Below are positions 43,938 through 51,769 of a stretch of 64,000 nucleotides of DNA, piece after piece. Under the pieces are notes generated by a model. It had not been told where the DNA came from. It did not search any database and was given only the letters and a program-made list of their open reading frames with translations. How positions within the stretch are numbered: position 1 is the stretch's first letter; every line of letters begins with the position of its first letter. Location of the stretch: NCBI RefSeq assembly GCF_000429305.1, contig NZ_AUBP01000005.1, forward strand, positions 248,001-312,000, written 5' to 3'. The position numbers were made by a program, and so were the translations under genes. The stretch comes from Desulfovibrio inopinatus DSM 10711. GTDB taxonomy: Bacteria > Desulfobacterota > Desulfovibrionia > Desulfovibrionales > Desulfovibrionaceae.

Positions 43938-45548
43938 CTATGCCTTCCGGATCATCAACCATTGCTGCGCGATGGACAGAACATTGTTAACCATCCAGTA
44001 CACAACGAGGCCCGAAGGAAAGTTAAGAAAGAGGAACGTGAACACGATAGGCATCAGCAGCATGATCTTGGCCTGTGTCGGATCTCCGGGGGACGGCGTC
44101 ATCTTTTGCTGCAAGAACATGGTCGCGCCCATAATAAGCGGCGTAATATAATACGGGTCCTTGGCCGAGAGGTCCGCCAGCCAGATCATGTCCGTAAACG
44201 GCAAATGCGCAATAAATGGAGCATGACGCAATTCAATAGCGTTGAGCAAGCCTTGGTACAACCCGATAAAGACAGGAATTTGAATAAGCATCGGAAAACA
44301 TCCGCCTGCCGGATTGACCTTGTACGTTTTGTAGAGCTGCATCAACTCTTCGTTCATCTTCTGGCGGTCATCTTTGTACTTTTCGCGCAAATCGGCCATC
44401 AAAGGCTGGAGCTTTTTCATTTTCTCCATGGACTTGTAGCTCTTTTGCGACAGAGGCCAGAATATGGCCTTAATGAGAATCGTCAAAATAATAATGGCCA
44501 CACCATAGTTGTGGACATATCCATAAAAGAAATGAAGGAGTTTGATAAGAGGCTTGGCGATGAAGTCAAACCAGCCATAATTGACAATGGCTGCCAGGTT
44601 GTTGGGGGCTGTAGCCAAATACGATGTGACTTTGGGACCAAGATAGTATGCGGTCGCAATTTCTCGGCCGACTCCGCTGTTCAGGCTGATAGATGAAACT
44701 TCTGTTGCAATACGGAAAATATCGTCCGTAATTTTTCCCTTCAGCACCGCGTTTTGTTCAATGGGTAAAAGCGTCAGGGCAAAATAATTGCTCTCGATAG
44801 CCCCCCATTCCAGCCCGTCGGACAACAAAATGCCCTTTTCCAGATCATCTTTGTCTTGTTCCTCGTTCAACCCACTTGCGTTGTAATACGCAATACGAGT
44901 TGTGTTATACCGATCGCCCTCACGGGTCAGCGTGGAGGACGCCAAAGTATGAGCAAGGCGAACCGTTGCCGATGTATCGGACGACAACAAATCACTTTCT
45001 GAAATAAGATACGAATCGGCATCGAACGACAATGTTCGTGTTACGGTAATACCGTCGATAGTCGCTTTAAATGTCAATTCAGCATTTTCACCAGCAGCCA
45101 ATGTCACATCATCGCCGGCAAACGTCCAACTTCCATTTGTCCACGATGGTTTACCGTCAACAAGCAATCCCATGGGTGCCTTGTTTAAAGACGCTTCCGT
45201 CACGAGATCGACCGGCGGAGAATCTGGTTCGATCGTCTTTTTGTATTTTTTCAGATCAAACCGCTGCAACACAGCGCCATTGGAATCAAAGATAGCCCGA
45301 TAGAGCGGGGTATCAACAGTGACACTGCGTCCTTTTGAAGCCGTAAACGATGCGTCTTCCAAAGGTGCTGCAGGAGTTGAATCCGCAGTCTGGGCCGACG
45401 ACGTTGTCGGAGTCTGCGCATCTGCAGATGCGGTAGCTGTAGGTTTGGCCGTTTCGACCGGAGGTTTGGCTGGAGGAAAGAAATAGTTCCAGCTTAACAA
45501 GACAATAAATGACAAGGCGACTGCCATTATAACACGTTTATTATCCAT
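43938..45548 (-). CDS. yidC: Membrane protein insertase YidC
   Basis: A 536-residue insertase of the gram-negative type: an N-terminal helix (MDNKRVIMAVALSFIVLLSW), a Pro/Thr/Ala linker, the periplasmic beta-sandwich P1 domain (about 75-325), and five conserved helices starting near residue 340 with FFYGYVHNYGVAIIILTILIK-type sequence, the cytoplasmic coiled loop (SYKSMEKMKKLQPLMADLREKY), and the end SGLVVYWMVNNVLSIAQQW. It inserts and folds inner-membrane proteins with or without SecYEG. It starts 22 bases after the yidD stop. Confidence 0.97.
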   Translation of the reverse strand: MDNKRVIMAVALSFIVLLSWNYFFPPAKPPVETAKPTATASADAQTPTTSSAQTADSTPAAPLEDASFTASKGRSVTVDTPLYRAIFDSNGAVLQRFDLKKYKKTIEPDSPPVDLVTEASLNKAPMGLLVDGKPSWTNGSWTFAGDDVTLAAGENAELTFKATIDGITVTRTLSFDADSYLISESDLLSSDTSATVRLAHTLASSTLTREGDRYNTTRIAYYNASGLNEEQDKDDLEKGILLSDGLEWGAIESNYFALTLLPIEQNAVLKGKITDDIFRIATEVSSISLNSGVGREIATAYYLGPKVTSYLATAPNNLAAIVNYGWFDFIAKPLIKLLHFFYGYVHNYGVAIIILTILIKAIFWPLSQKSYKSMEKMKKLQPLMADLREKYKDDRQKMNEELMQLYKTYKVNPAGGCFPMLIQIPVFIGLYQGLLNAIELRHAPFIAHLPFTDMIWLADLSAKDPYYITPLIMGATMFLQQKMTPSPGDPTQAKIMLLMPIVFTFLFLNFPSGLVVYWMVNNVLSIAQQWLMIRKA

Positions 45549-45570
45549 TGTGATGCATTCCCGAAGATTC

Positions 45571-45843
45571 CTAGGAGTTTTTTCCCAAGGTTTTTGGCAA
45601 CAAGGTCCTCAAGTGAAAAGGGCGTGGTAACGACCGGGGGACCGGATCATAGCCGCCTTTGCAAAACGGATGACATCGCAGCAGGCGATATGCGGCTAAA
45701 ACCGATCCGGCCAAGGCTCCGTGGCGTACAACCGCTTCGTACGCATAATGTGAACAGGTTGGTTGAAATCGACAACTCGGCGGAAAATACGGCGAGATAG
45801 TGTACTGATACACCCGGATAAAAAAAAGAATGAGGGGACGCAT
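45571..45843 (-). CDS. yidD: Membrane protein insertion efficiency factor YidD
   Basis: A 90-residue protein, starting MRPLILFFIRVYQYTISPYF with the family motif PPSCRFQPTCSHYAYEAVVRHG and LLRCHPFCKGGYDPVP. It aids YidC-dependent insertion. The ATG at 45843 is the family start. The frame stays open further upstream into rnpA without support. The tail after DPVP (RSLPRPFHLRTLLPKTLGKNS) is variable as in relatives. Confidence 0.93.
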   Translation of the reverse strand: MRPLILFFIRVYQYTISPYFPPSCRFQPTCSHYAYEAVVRHGALAGSVLAAYRLLRCHPFCKGGYDPVPRSLPRPFHLRTLLPKTLGKNS

Positions 45844-45949
45844 AGTGATATGGCGAATTCCCGGTCGGAAAGCGACTCCTGGACGGGACGGTGGAACAAG
45901 ACCAGGGCGTCTGGTTGCAGATGCACGGAGGCAGGGTTCCAAAGTCGGC

Positions 45950-46462
45950 CTACACGTTTTCGCTTTGTGGTCGAAAGTCTCTGCCAAGGCGTCGAAAAAT
46001 CGGAATGAGTTCATCGCGAGCGACGAAGACATCAAGCGACGGTACGTCAATTTTGCGCTTGGCGACAACAACCACATCAAGATCCGAAGTAATAAGGGAC
46101 CGGTTTTGTCGAAACACTTCGCGGACAAGCCGTTTTACTCGGTTGCGCACAACGGCTGAACCGATTTTTTTACTAACGGCAATACCAAGACGTGCGCCCG
46201 TCGCCGCTTCATCGCGGCGACGAACGAACACCAAAAATTGCCGAGTGTGATAACGACGACCATGATCGTAACAGGCCGTGAATTCGGCCCGCTTCCGCAG
46301 TCGGCAGGACTTGGGAAACCCTAGGCGCCCAATCGTTTGCGCCCCTTGGCACGGCGACGGCGAATAATGGCCCGACCGTTTTTGGTTTTGCAACGGACGA
46401 GAAATCCGTGAGTGCGTTTTCTTCTGGTCTTGTGCGGTTGGTATGTTCTCTTGCTCATACAT
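45950..46462 (-). CDS. rnpA: Ribonuclease P protein component, probably with an N-terminal extension overlapping rpmH
   Basis: The RnpA core begins [21 protein letters not shown] and has the RNA-binding signature [29 protein letters not shown], the protein partner of the catalytic RNase P RNA. Between the rpmH stop (46321) and the core there is no ATG, GTG or TTG in frame; the only close option is a rare ATT at about 46339. The frame is open through all of rpmH to an ATG at 46462, four bases before the rpmH ATG, and both share one GGAG. The reading shown (170 residues) follows this. Thermus has such an overlap. If the ATT start is used, the protein is ~130 residues. Confidence 0.75.
   Translation of the reverse strand: MYEQENIPTAQDQKKTHSRISRPLQNQKRSGHYSPSPCQGAQTIGRLGFPKSCRLRKRAEFTACYDHGRRYHTRQFLVFVRRRDEAATGARLGIAVSKKIGSAVVRNRVKRLVREVFRQNRSLITSDLDVVVVAKRKIDVPSLDVFVARDELIPIFRRLGRDFRPQSENV
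46321..46458 (-). CDS. rpmH: 50S ribosomal protein L34
   Basis: A 45-residue ribosomal protein, [20 protein letters not shown] continuing to an end of [13 protein letters not shown], matching L34 over its full length. GGAG precedes ATG 46458. It is the first gene of the conserved rpmH-rnpA-yidD-yidC-jag cluster. dnaA, often adjacent, is not here; a LUD-domain gene lies upstream instead, and I see no DnaA-box cluster, so an origin is not supported. Confidence 0.96.
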   Translation of the reverse strand: MSKRTYQPHKTRRKRTHGFLVRCKTKNGRAIIRRRRAKGRKRLGA

Positions 46463-46490
46463 ATCTCCAAGTAATTGAAATGAACTTGAC

Positions 46491-46519
46491 TTCATAGCCA
46501 TAAATCAAAAGGGCGTCAA
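46491..46519 (-). promoter_or_regulatory. rpmH promoter
   Basis: On the minus strand TTGACG (46519-46514) and TATGAA (46496-46491) are spaced by 17 bases and point to rpmH. Transcription would start near 46484, downstream of the ATG at 46501, which therefore cannot be the rnpA start. Confidence 0.65.
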
Positions 46520-46634
46520 GGATCAGATCGCTTTGCGACCTCTCCTAAACCGAGCGACGCGACCCGTTTCACACCATTGTGTAGTATTTGTATCTCGCCC
46601 GTTCCCGCCCGTAGAATTTCAACGGCCCGGTATC

Positions 46635-46664
46635 TTGAAAAAACAGAAAGAAACGGTCTAAAAT
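46635..46664 (+). promoter_or_regulatory. Promoter of the LUD-domain gene
   Basis: TTGAAA (46635-46640) and TAAAAT (46659-46664) are separated by 18 bases and lie 33 bases upstream of the LUD ATG, pointing away from rpmH. Confidence 0.6.
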
Positions 46665-46696
46665 GGTTTTTTAACCGAGTCAATAAGGAAGACACC

Positions 46697-47350
46697 ATGA
46701 ATGATCCCTTGAACACGTATTATCGAGGCCGATTAGAACAAACCGCAAAGGCCTTGCAGAAGAATCAATTTGATGCTCATGTTTTTGACACCGTGCAAGA
46801 CGCACAGGACTTTCTCCTTAATACCATTATCCCTACATCCAAACCGAAGAGCATTGCGTTTGGCGGCTCGACGACACTTGTTTCAACCGGCATGTTCGAT
46901 GCTATAAAAAAGGTTGAAGGTACCGAAATCCTCGACACATACGACCCTTCAGTCCCACGCGACGAATTCATTGAGCGTCGGCGCCAAGCCCTGCTCTCGG
47001 ACCTCTTTGTGACGAGTACGAACGCTGTGAGTGAAGACGGTGCACTGATCAATCTCGATGGAACAGGCAATCGTGTTGCGGCCATCGCCTTTGGTCCCAA
47101 GCAGGTCGTCATTGTGGCGGGAAGAAACAAACTCGTTTCGGACACTCACGCCGGACTTGACCGCGTTACGGAAATTGCCGCTCCAGTCAACGCCATGCGC
47201 CTGGACCGTAAAACACCATGCACGAAAACTCTACACTGTGAAGACTGCTCCAGCCCTGAGCGCATTTGCAATGTCTGGACGATCTCGGTCAAGTCGTCCC
47301 CACCGAAACGTATTATTGTGTTGCTTGTCAACGAAGATATCGGCTTCTAA
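46697..47350 (+). CDS. LUD-domain (LutC/YkgG family) protein
   Basis: A 217-residue protein with the LUD (lactate utilization, formerly DUF162) fold: SIAFGGSTTLVSTGMFDAIK, LFVTSTNAVSEDGALINLDGTGNRVAAIAFGPKQVVIVAG. A C-terminal cysteine cluster (TPCTKTLHCEDCSSPERICN) could hold a metal or iron-sulfur cluster. Such stand-alone proteins with this cysteine tail are common in anaerobes; only a general link to lactate oxidation (LutABC) is established for relatives. ATG 46697 has AAGGAAG upstream. No lutA or lutB is present nearby. Confidence 0.88.
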   Translation: MNDPLNTYYRGRLEQTAKALQKNQFDAHVFDTVQDAQDFLLNTIIPTSKPKSIAFGGSTTLVSTGMFDAIKKVEGTEILDTYDPSVPRDEFIERRRQALLSDLFVTSTNAVSEDGALINLDGTGNRVAAIAFGPKQVVIVAGRNKLVSDTHAGLDRVTEIAAPVNAMRLDRKTPCTKTLHCEDCSSPERICNVWTISVKSSPPKRIIVLLVNEDIGF

Positions 47351-47374
47351 ACGATTTTTCTCCGTTCAGTTTGA

Positions 47375-47590
47375 CTACGCATTTTTCCAGAGCATAATCA
47401 TCCCAAACAGGCAGGCTGATACGCCAAGAATGGGATGACGCATCATCACTGCGGCGGCGACGAGACAACAGCATCCTCCTATCGTCACCGCCGCATATAT
47501 TCTCCATGGCAAGTGGTGCTTCCACCCTCCTCCAACACATGCCACAAGCAGCATGGTCGTGCCTCCCCAGAGAAAAATATCCCGTATCAT
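47375..47590 (-). CDS. Small hydrophobic protein downstream of lipA
   Basis: A 71-residue, very hydrophobic protein (MIRDIFLWGGTTMLLVACVG; later a GGCCCLVAAAVMM run and a final GMIMLWKNA) with two or three likely membrane helices. It begins 13 bases after the lipA stop and GGGACGAAG precedes the ATG, so translation on the lipA transcript is plausible. No family is recognised. A lipobox-like LLVAC occurs near residue 18, so a lipoprotein is a minor alternative. Confidence 0.55.
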   Translation of the reverse strand: MIRDIFLWGGTTMLLVACVGGGWKHHLPWRIYAAVTIGGCCCLVAAAVMMRHPILGVSACLFGMIMLWKNA

Positions 47591-47603
47591 GCTTCGTCCC
47601 GAA

Positions 47604-48521
47604 TCAGCTCTCCAAATTCGCCTTAAGCCGATTCATAATCGTCGCAGCATTATAACTACTGCGCACTCTGGGTCCACTGAACACATACGGAATACCAGCC
47701 GCGTGTCCAAACTCCGCATACGCATCAAACGTTTCAGGAAAAACATAGCGATCCGGTTCACGATGTTTACGACTTGGAGAAAGATACTGGCCAATCGTCA
47801 CGATGTCACAGTCGATACCGGCCAGTTGAACCAGTGTTTGTCTGACTTGCTCATCGTCTTCACCAAGGCCGACCATAAGACCGCTTTTCGTCAAGAGCCC
47901 CGGCGAGAGCTTTTTAACCAGAGAAAGAACGCCTAAACTCCGTTCAAAATTCGCCTGAGGACGGATAAGGGGCTGCAATTCAACAACAGTTTCCACATTA
48001 TGATTAATGATATCAGGCTCTGCTGCAATGACACACTCCAAAGCATCGCTATCCGCCTTGAAATCCGGAATAAGCACTTCCACACTGGCTCCAGGCAACG
48101 CCTTGTGCACAGCTCGGATGGTTGCGGCAAAATGCGCAGCTCCTCCATCAACAAGGTCATCACGAGTCACCGATGTAATAACGACATGCTTCGCCCCAAG
48201 CTCAACAGCGGCTTCAGCAACCCGATTCGGCTCACCGGGATCAAGCGGTTGCGGAGTGACTGGACGCGCTCCTGCAATATTACAAAATGTACAGAACCGG
48301 GTACAGATTTCGCCCATGATGAGAAATGTTGCGGATTTTTTTTCATAGCATTCAAATATATTGGGGCATCTGGCGTTTTCACACACAGTATGAAGCCCTT
48401 TTTTTGCGACAAGCCCTTTTGTCTCGGCAAAATCAGAACTTCCGGGCAGGCGCACCCGCAGCCAGGGGGGAAGGCGTTTACGTTTCAAGGAAGTATTCGA
48501 AGAAGATGCGGACACAATCAC
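47604..48521 (-). CDS. lipA: Lipoyl synthase
   Basis: A 305-residue radical SAM enzyme that inserts two sulfur atoms into octanoyl groups on lipoyl domains. It has both cluster motifs: the auxiliary CENARCPNIFEC (CX4CX5C) and the radical SAM CTRFCTFC (CX3CX2C), plus VVITSVTRDDLVDGG and the C-terminal RSSY motif (RVRSSYNA). The start is a GTG at 48521 after AAGGTG. The gene that should supply its substrate, lipB, sits directly upstream but is broken. Confidence 0.96.
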   Translation of the reverse strand: MIVSASSSNTSLKRKRLPPWLRVRLPGSSDFAETKGLVAKKGLHTVCENARCPNIFECYEKKSATFLIMGEICTRFCTFCNIAGARPVTPQPLDPGEPNRVAEAAVELGAKHVVITSVTRDDLVDGGAAHFAATIRAVHKALPGASVEVLIPDFKADSDALECVIAAEPDIINHNVETVVELQPLIRPQANFERSLGVLSLVKKLSPGLLTKSGLMVGLGEDDEQVRQTLVQLAGIDCDIVTIGQYLSPSRKHREPDRYVFPETFDAYAEFGHAAGIPYVFSGPRVRSSYNAATIMNRLKANLES

Positions 48522-48524
48522 GTT

Positions 48525-48791
48525 TCACCTTTTGTATATCAACGACCTGTTCAAGCCCCAAACGCAGCCGTTCAAGTTCAGTCGTCGAGCTTCCTCATCG
48601 GAAATCCGTAGACTCTCACGACCGCCATTGCGGCCAAACGTGATAACGGGTTCGTGCTCCAACACAAATATGGTCTCTTTTTCATTGAAGCACACCGCAG
48701 CATGAGTGACAAGCTGGCGGTCCAATGCTGTCTCATAATCAATGAGTCCTCAATCAATGACGTTTGGGGTATGGACGTTTTGCTGAATCAT
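48525..48791 (-). pseudogene. lipB: Decayed octanoyltransferase lipB (5' remnant)
   Basis: Upstream of lipA a LipB N-terminus can be read: ATG 48791 gives MIQQNVHTPNVID, then an in-frame TGA (48752-48750), then GLIDYETALDRQLVTHAAVC and the family block FVLEHEPVITFGRNGGRESL. Relatives have Leu at the TGA. After SDEEARRLN the frame ends (48525); a shift of frame restores LERLRLGLEQVVDIQ, and then lipA begins. The RGG.xTYHGPGQ block, the catalytic Lys and the Cys are all missing. Three kinds of damage (stop, shift, loss of ~60% of the gene) make it a pseudogene. A sequencing or assembly fault cannot be excluded. Confidence 0.78.
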
Positions 48792-50073
48792 TGTCTCGCG
48801 TGGATCGAGGTTGTTGAATCTGGGCTCCTACCAAAGGAAGACCGCTTTTTTCATCTTTCCCCAGGGTCTCAAGCCCATCCAGGCGAATCACATCGCCTTG
48901 TTTCCAGGATTGGACAATGTCACCCATGGCGACGACAAGCCCCCCCTCGGCGCAAACATAACGCCCCATGGCCCCCGTCCCACCAAGGCGCAATGGGAAC
49001 GCATCGGAGAGAACGCGTCCCAAACGGAGCCCGGAATTTTCTGTATCATGCTCAACCGTTTCCCGATTTCCAATATCGAGATATGATAGTCCAGCCCGTT
49101 CCTTGTGCAGTCCCGCTCGTTTGGACAAATCACGTAACCATGACGGAGCCTGTTTAGCCGGCATGATAAAATGGCACCACCCTTTCGACATGCGATTACC
49201 ATAAGGGCAAGAGCCGGTATGAGTGCATGGTCCTTTTATTGGGGCCCCTAATTCAATGAAGGCGTCACGCAAGCGAGCGAGGTTGCCCGAAGCCATACGC
49301 GTACCCGGTTCGACAAAAAGTATGCGACCAGGTTGGGCCGGACCAAACAGAAATTTTTCAGCAACGGCATAGAGTTCACTTTCATTCCCGCCCTGCCGGG
49401 AAAATCCGACAAACTCGTTAACGACATTGACAGCAACAACGAGATCGGCCCGTTTTGTTAACCCCGCTTGCAGTGGAGCTTGTTCGATCTCAATATGCCA
49501 AGCCGATTTGGCCTCTGGCCCCTCCGTGCGTTTCACAAGCTCAAAAAAAAGATCCTTTCCCATTTTCAGAGCTGCACCGGCTGTATCGTAGCAGTGAAAC
49601 ACAAGCTTTTGTCGCCGTAAATCTGGTCGGGCGAGATACAACGCTTGCACAAATGTCAACGGACCGGAACCAAGATCGACGATAACCGATTTTTCTGGAA
49701 GCTGGAGGTCCAGGCCTGGTAAAATCGAAACGAGTCGGAACAGATTCCATGGCAAAAAATAGGAAACGTATGCTGATAATATCCGAGGATCAGCCATGTA
49801 GTTCGACCGAAGCCCCTCACCGCGACGACTCGTTAGAGCATCGGACAACGACTTGATATTGTCGGGTAACGCCGCTGCATGTTTCCGCTTGAGCCCAAGA
49901 ACAGCATCGATAACCGTTATATAGTGGTCGAGAGCAGTCGCTCGATCGGTATGAACCCCCGCAAAGAGTCTGCTGTGCAGCACGCTTGCTCCTGGTTTGG
50001 GAGCGGACGCGGGACGAGAAGGACGAGAAGGACGAGAAGGCCTAGGAGACTTGGGAAAGCGTTGCCCGGACAT
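48754..50073 (-). CDS. Rsm22-family small-ribosome assembly methyltransferase-like protein
   Basis: From ATG 50073 a 439-residue protein (50097 is an alternative start). It has a SAM-binding motif (VIVDLGSGPLTFVQALYLARP, about residue 125) and the Rsm22 cysteine cluster CTHTGSCPYGNRMSKGWCHF that in mitochondrial homologues holds an iron-sulfur cluster and acts in small-subunit assembly. The N-terminus contains a run of Arg-Pro-Ser repeats from three copies of the 9-base unit GGACGAGAA (50012-50038). Its start overlaps the end of the ASKHA gene and its 3' end overlaps the lipB remnant. Confidence 0.88.
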   Translation of the reverse strand: MSGQRFPKSPRPSRPSRPSRPASAPKPGASVLHSRLFAGVHTDRATALDHYITVIDAVLGLKRKHAAALPDNIKSLSDALTSRRGEGLRSNYMADPRILSAYVSYFLPWNLFRLVSILPGLDLQLPEKSVIVDLGSGPLTFVQALYLARPDLRRQKLVFHCYDTAGAALKMGKDLFFELVKRTEGPEAKSAWHIEIEQAPLQAGLTKRADLVVAVNVVNEFVGFSRQGGNESELYAVAEKFLFGPAQPGRILFVEPGTRMASGNLARLRDAFIELGAPIKGPCTHTGSCPYGNRMSKGWCHFIMPAKQAPSWLRDLSKRAGLHKERAGLSYLDIGNRETVEHDTENSGLRLGRVLSDAFPLRLGGTGAMGRYVCAEGGLVVAMGDIVQSWKQGDVIRLDGLETLGKDEKSGLPLVGAQIQQPRSTRDNDSAKRPYPKRH

Positions 50074-51637
50074 AATCAAACACCATGGATTCCACAAAAA
50101 GGTTTTGGAAGGAAGGGTTGTCGGTTAAGGAAACGACATCGACGTGCAGGTTGCCGAGCCACTCCCGTACAGATTCACGCATAAGGGCTAATCCGGTTCC
50201 GTCAAGAGACGCATTGCCTATGGCCCGTGTTTTATCACGCAATTGCTGAGGTAAAAAACCTAAGGTCACAAGATCATCGATACGAATGTGCTTTCCCATT
50301 GCTCCAGCAATACAACACGCTGAGAGCATATGCGGTTCCATACCAGCCGCCTGGGTTAATCCACATAACGCGAGGTTGAAGGCAGCCTTCACTTTCAGAA
50401 TTTCTTCGACATCCGACGCCATCAACCGGTACGCATCCCACACAAAACACGGTTCGCCATGATCTCGCGTCATATGAGTTGCAAGAGCGCGTGCTAATGG
50501 GAGCATGACGCGGCTGTCGTCAGCCTCTCGAAATCGGCCGTCGTGCCCGAGCACACCTAAACGGACGAGAATCGCAACAAGAGAGAGATACGCAGCCCCG
50601 GTCATTTTGGGTTCGTCTCCATGCCTGGGACGAACAGAAGTGTCAACATATTCGGGAATAAGTCCTTTCGGACCAAGATGAAAAACACTGACGGCTCCAG
50701 GAAGCGCCATGCTTCCTTGGGATAGTCCTATGCCTTCCAGTGCCGGCCCCATGGGAACACTCGTGCCAATGACATTCCCGTTCTCGCGAACAAGAACAAA
50801 TTCTCCATTTGTTCCCAGGTCGGCCAAGAGGAATGGTGCAGCAGGAGGGGCGTCCCCCAAAACCAACGACGCGAGTCCTGCCGCAAGGTCTCCACCAATA
50901 AACGGCGCTAACAGCGGTGCCACATACATGTTGGGCAAGCCATCCGCCGCATTGATCCATGTTCCACCATGGTATGCCACACGGTACGGAGCCCGAGCGA
51001 GTTCATCGACGCGTTTTCCCAAAAAAATACTGGTCATGGCCGTATTCCCGGCAATGGCCATGGATTCTACCGGCTGCCCAGCAGAAGCGATGACATCGCG
51101 AAAAAATTCCATGAGAACGTTCTGGAGTGATTTTGCCCCTGAGGAGTCCAAAGCATAGGCGATGCGCGACATCACATCGGCACCAGCTCCCAGTTGCGGA
51201 TTGGGAGCTGTTTGCATCGGTCCTGGACCCGAGGCATCAATAAAACGCCACGCAATGCCGGTTGTTCCTAAATCGACGGCCAATCGAACCGGTGGTGTCA
51301 GTGGCTCCATATCTTTCTGAAGACGATCCGAAAGAACGCCTCCCCATGGACTCTCGATGATAAGACAATCGCCAGGGCGCACGGTATGAAGGCAGGCAAA
51401 TCGATACCCATCTTCACGTGCCTGAAAAGAAAGGCGTGTTGTTTCCTCGACCGTTGATTCAGGAATATTGTGACGATATCGAACGCGACATTGTCCGCAT
51501 TTTCCTAAACCCGAGCACAATGGTCTTCCGAGGAAGGCACCATGACGGAACAGCGCACGGGCCAGATTTTCACCGGCTTCAACAATAATGCTACGAGATT
51601 CATTACGGCTATCGATAACCTGAATTTCAAAAGACAC
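50042..51637 (-). CDS. RACo-like ASKHA-domain protein with N-terminal [2Fe-2S] ferredoxin
   Basis: A 531-residue protein: an N-terminal plant-type ferredoxin domain (cysteines in LCSGLGKCGQCRV and FACLHTV, residues ~40-85), a linker, and a C-terminal ASKHA ATPase (DUF4445) with LAVDLGTTGIAWRFID, MAIAGNTAMTSIFLG, and FLLADLGTNGEFVLV phosphate motifs. RACo proteins reductively reactivate corrinoid proteins of methyltransferase systems. GTG 51637 is chosen because GGAGGGAG lies just ahead; ATG 51649 would be inside that site. No corrinoid protein lies nearby, so the partner is unknown. Confidence 0.9.
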   Translation of the reverse strand: MSFEIQVIDSRNESRSIIVEAGENLARALFRHGAFLGRPLCSGLGKCGQCRVRYRHNIPESTVEETTRLSFQAREDGYRFACLHTVRPGDCLIIESPWGGVLSDRLQKDMEPLTPPVRLAVDLGTTGIAWRFIDASGPGPMQTAPNPQLGAGADVMSRIAYALDSSGAKSLQNVLMEFFRDVIASAGQPVESMAIAGNTAMTSIFLGKRVDELARAPYRVAYHGGTWINAADGLPNMYVAPLLAPFIGGDLAAGLASLVLGDAPPAAPFLLADLGTNGEFVLVRENGNVIGTSVPMGPALEGIGLSQGSMALPGAVSVFHLGPKGLIPEYVDTSVRPRHGDEPKMTGAAYLSLVAILVRLGVLGHDGRFREADDSRVMLPLARALATHMTRDHGEPCFVWDAYRLMASDVEEILKVKAAFNLALCGLTQAAGMEPHMLSACCIAGAMGKHIRIDDLVTLGFLPQQLRDKTRAIGNASLDGTGLALMRESVREWLGNLHVDVVSLTDNPSFQNLFVESMVFDYVRATLSQVS

Positions 51638-51711
51638 GTCTCCCTCCATATCACACTGAACCCGGCCTATCCCAAAGATGACGCGTCGACAAGCCCATGA
51701 AGAAAAAAGGA

Positions 51712-51742
51712 CGCCCGACTCCCCTTTTCAAGGAGCCGGGCG
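51712..51742 (-). terminator. Terminator of the chemoreceptor gene
   Basis: CGCCCG and CTCC (51712-51722) pair with GGAG and CGGGCG (51732-51742) with one mismatch. On the minus strand the stem is followed by CC and a run of six T. It lies 27 bases after the stop of the chemoreceptor gene. Confidence 0.85.
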
Positions 51743-51769
51743 GAACATCTCACCATACTGTATTGTTCA

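Noticed and set aside
43962-44696. A 244-codon open frame on the plus strand opposite yidC
   Set aside because: It lies wholly antisense to yidC, has low-complexity His/Arg/Gln composition typical of a shadow frame, and has no ribosome site or family motif.
45571-46128. A 185-codon yidD extending into rnpA
   Set aside because: The extension overlaps rnpA antiphase, is not YidD-like, and family members begin at the MRPL-type start at 45843.
46321-46700. A replication origin next to rpmH
   Set aside because: The rpmH-rnpA-yidC cluster is often near dnaA and oriC, but dnaA is not here, no cluster of DnaA boxes is visible, and the intergenic space is under 240 bases.
48750-48752. The TGA near the start of the lipB remnant as a second selenocysteine codon
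   Set aside because: There is no CxxU-type context, relatives have Leu there, no SECIS-like hairpin follows at the right distance, and the gene is also frameshifted and truncated.
50012-50038. Three tandem copies of GGACGAGAA
   Set aside because: It is a short coding microrepeat that gives the Arg-Pro-Ser run at the N-terminus of the Rsm22-type protein; no sign of a mobile or CRISPR repeat.
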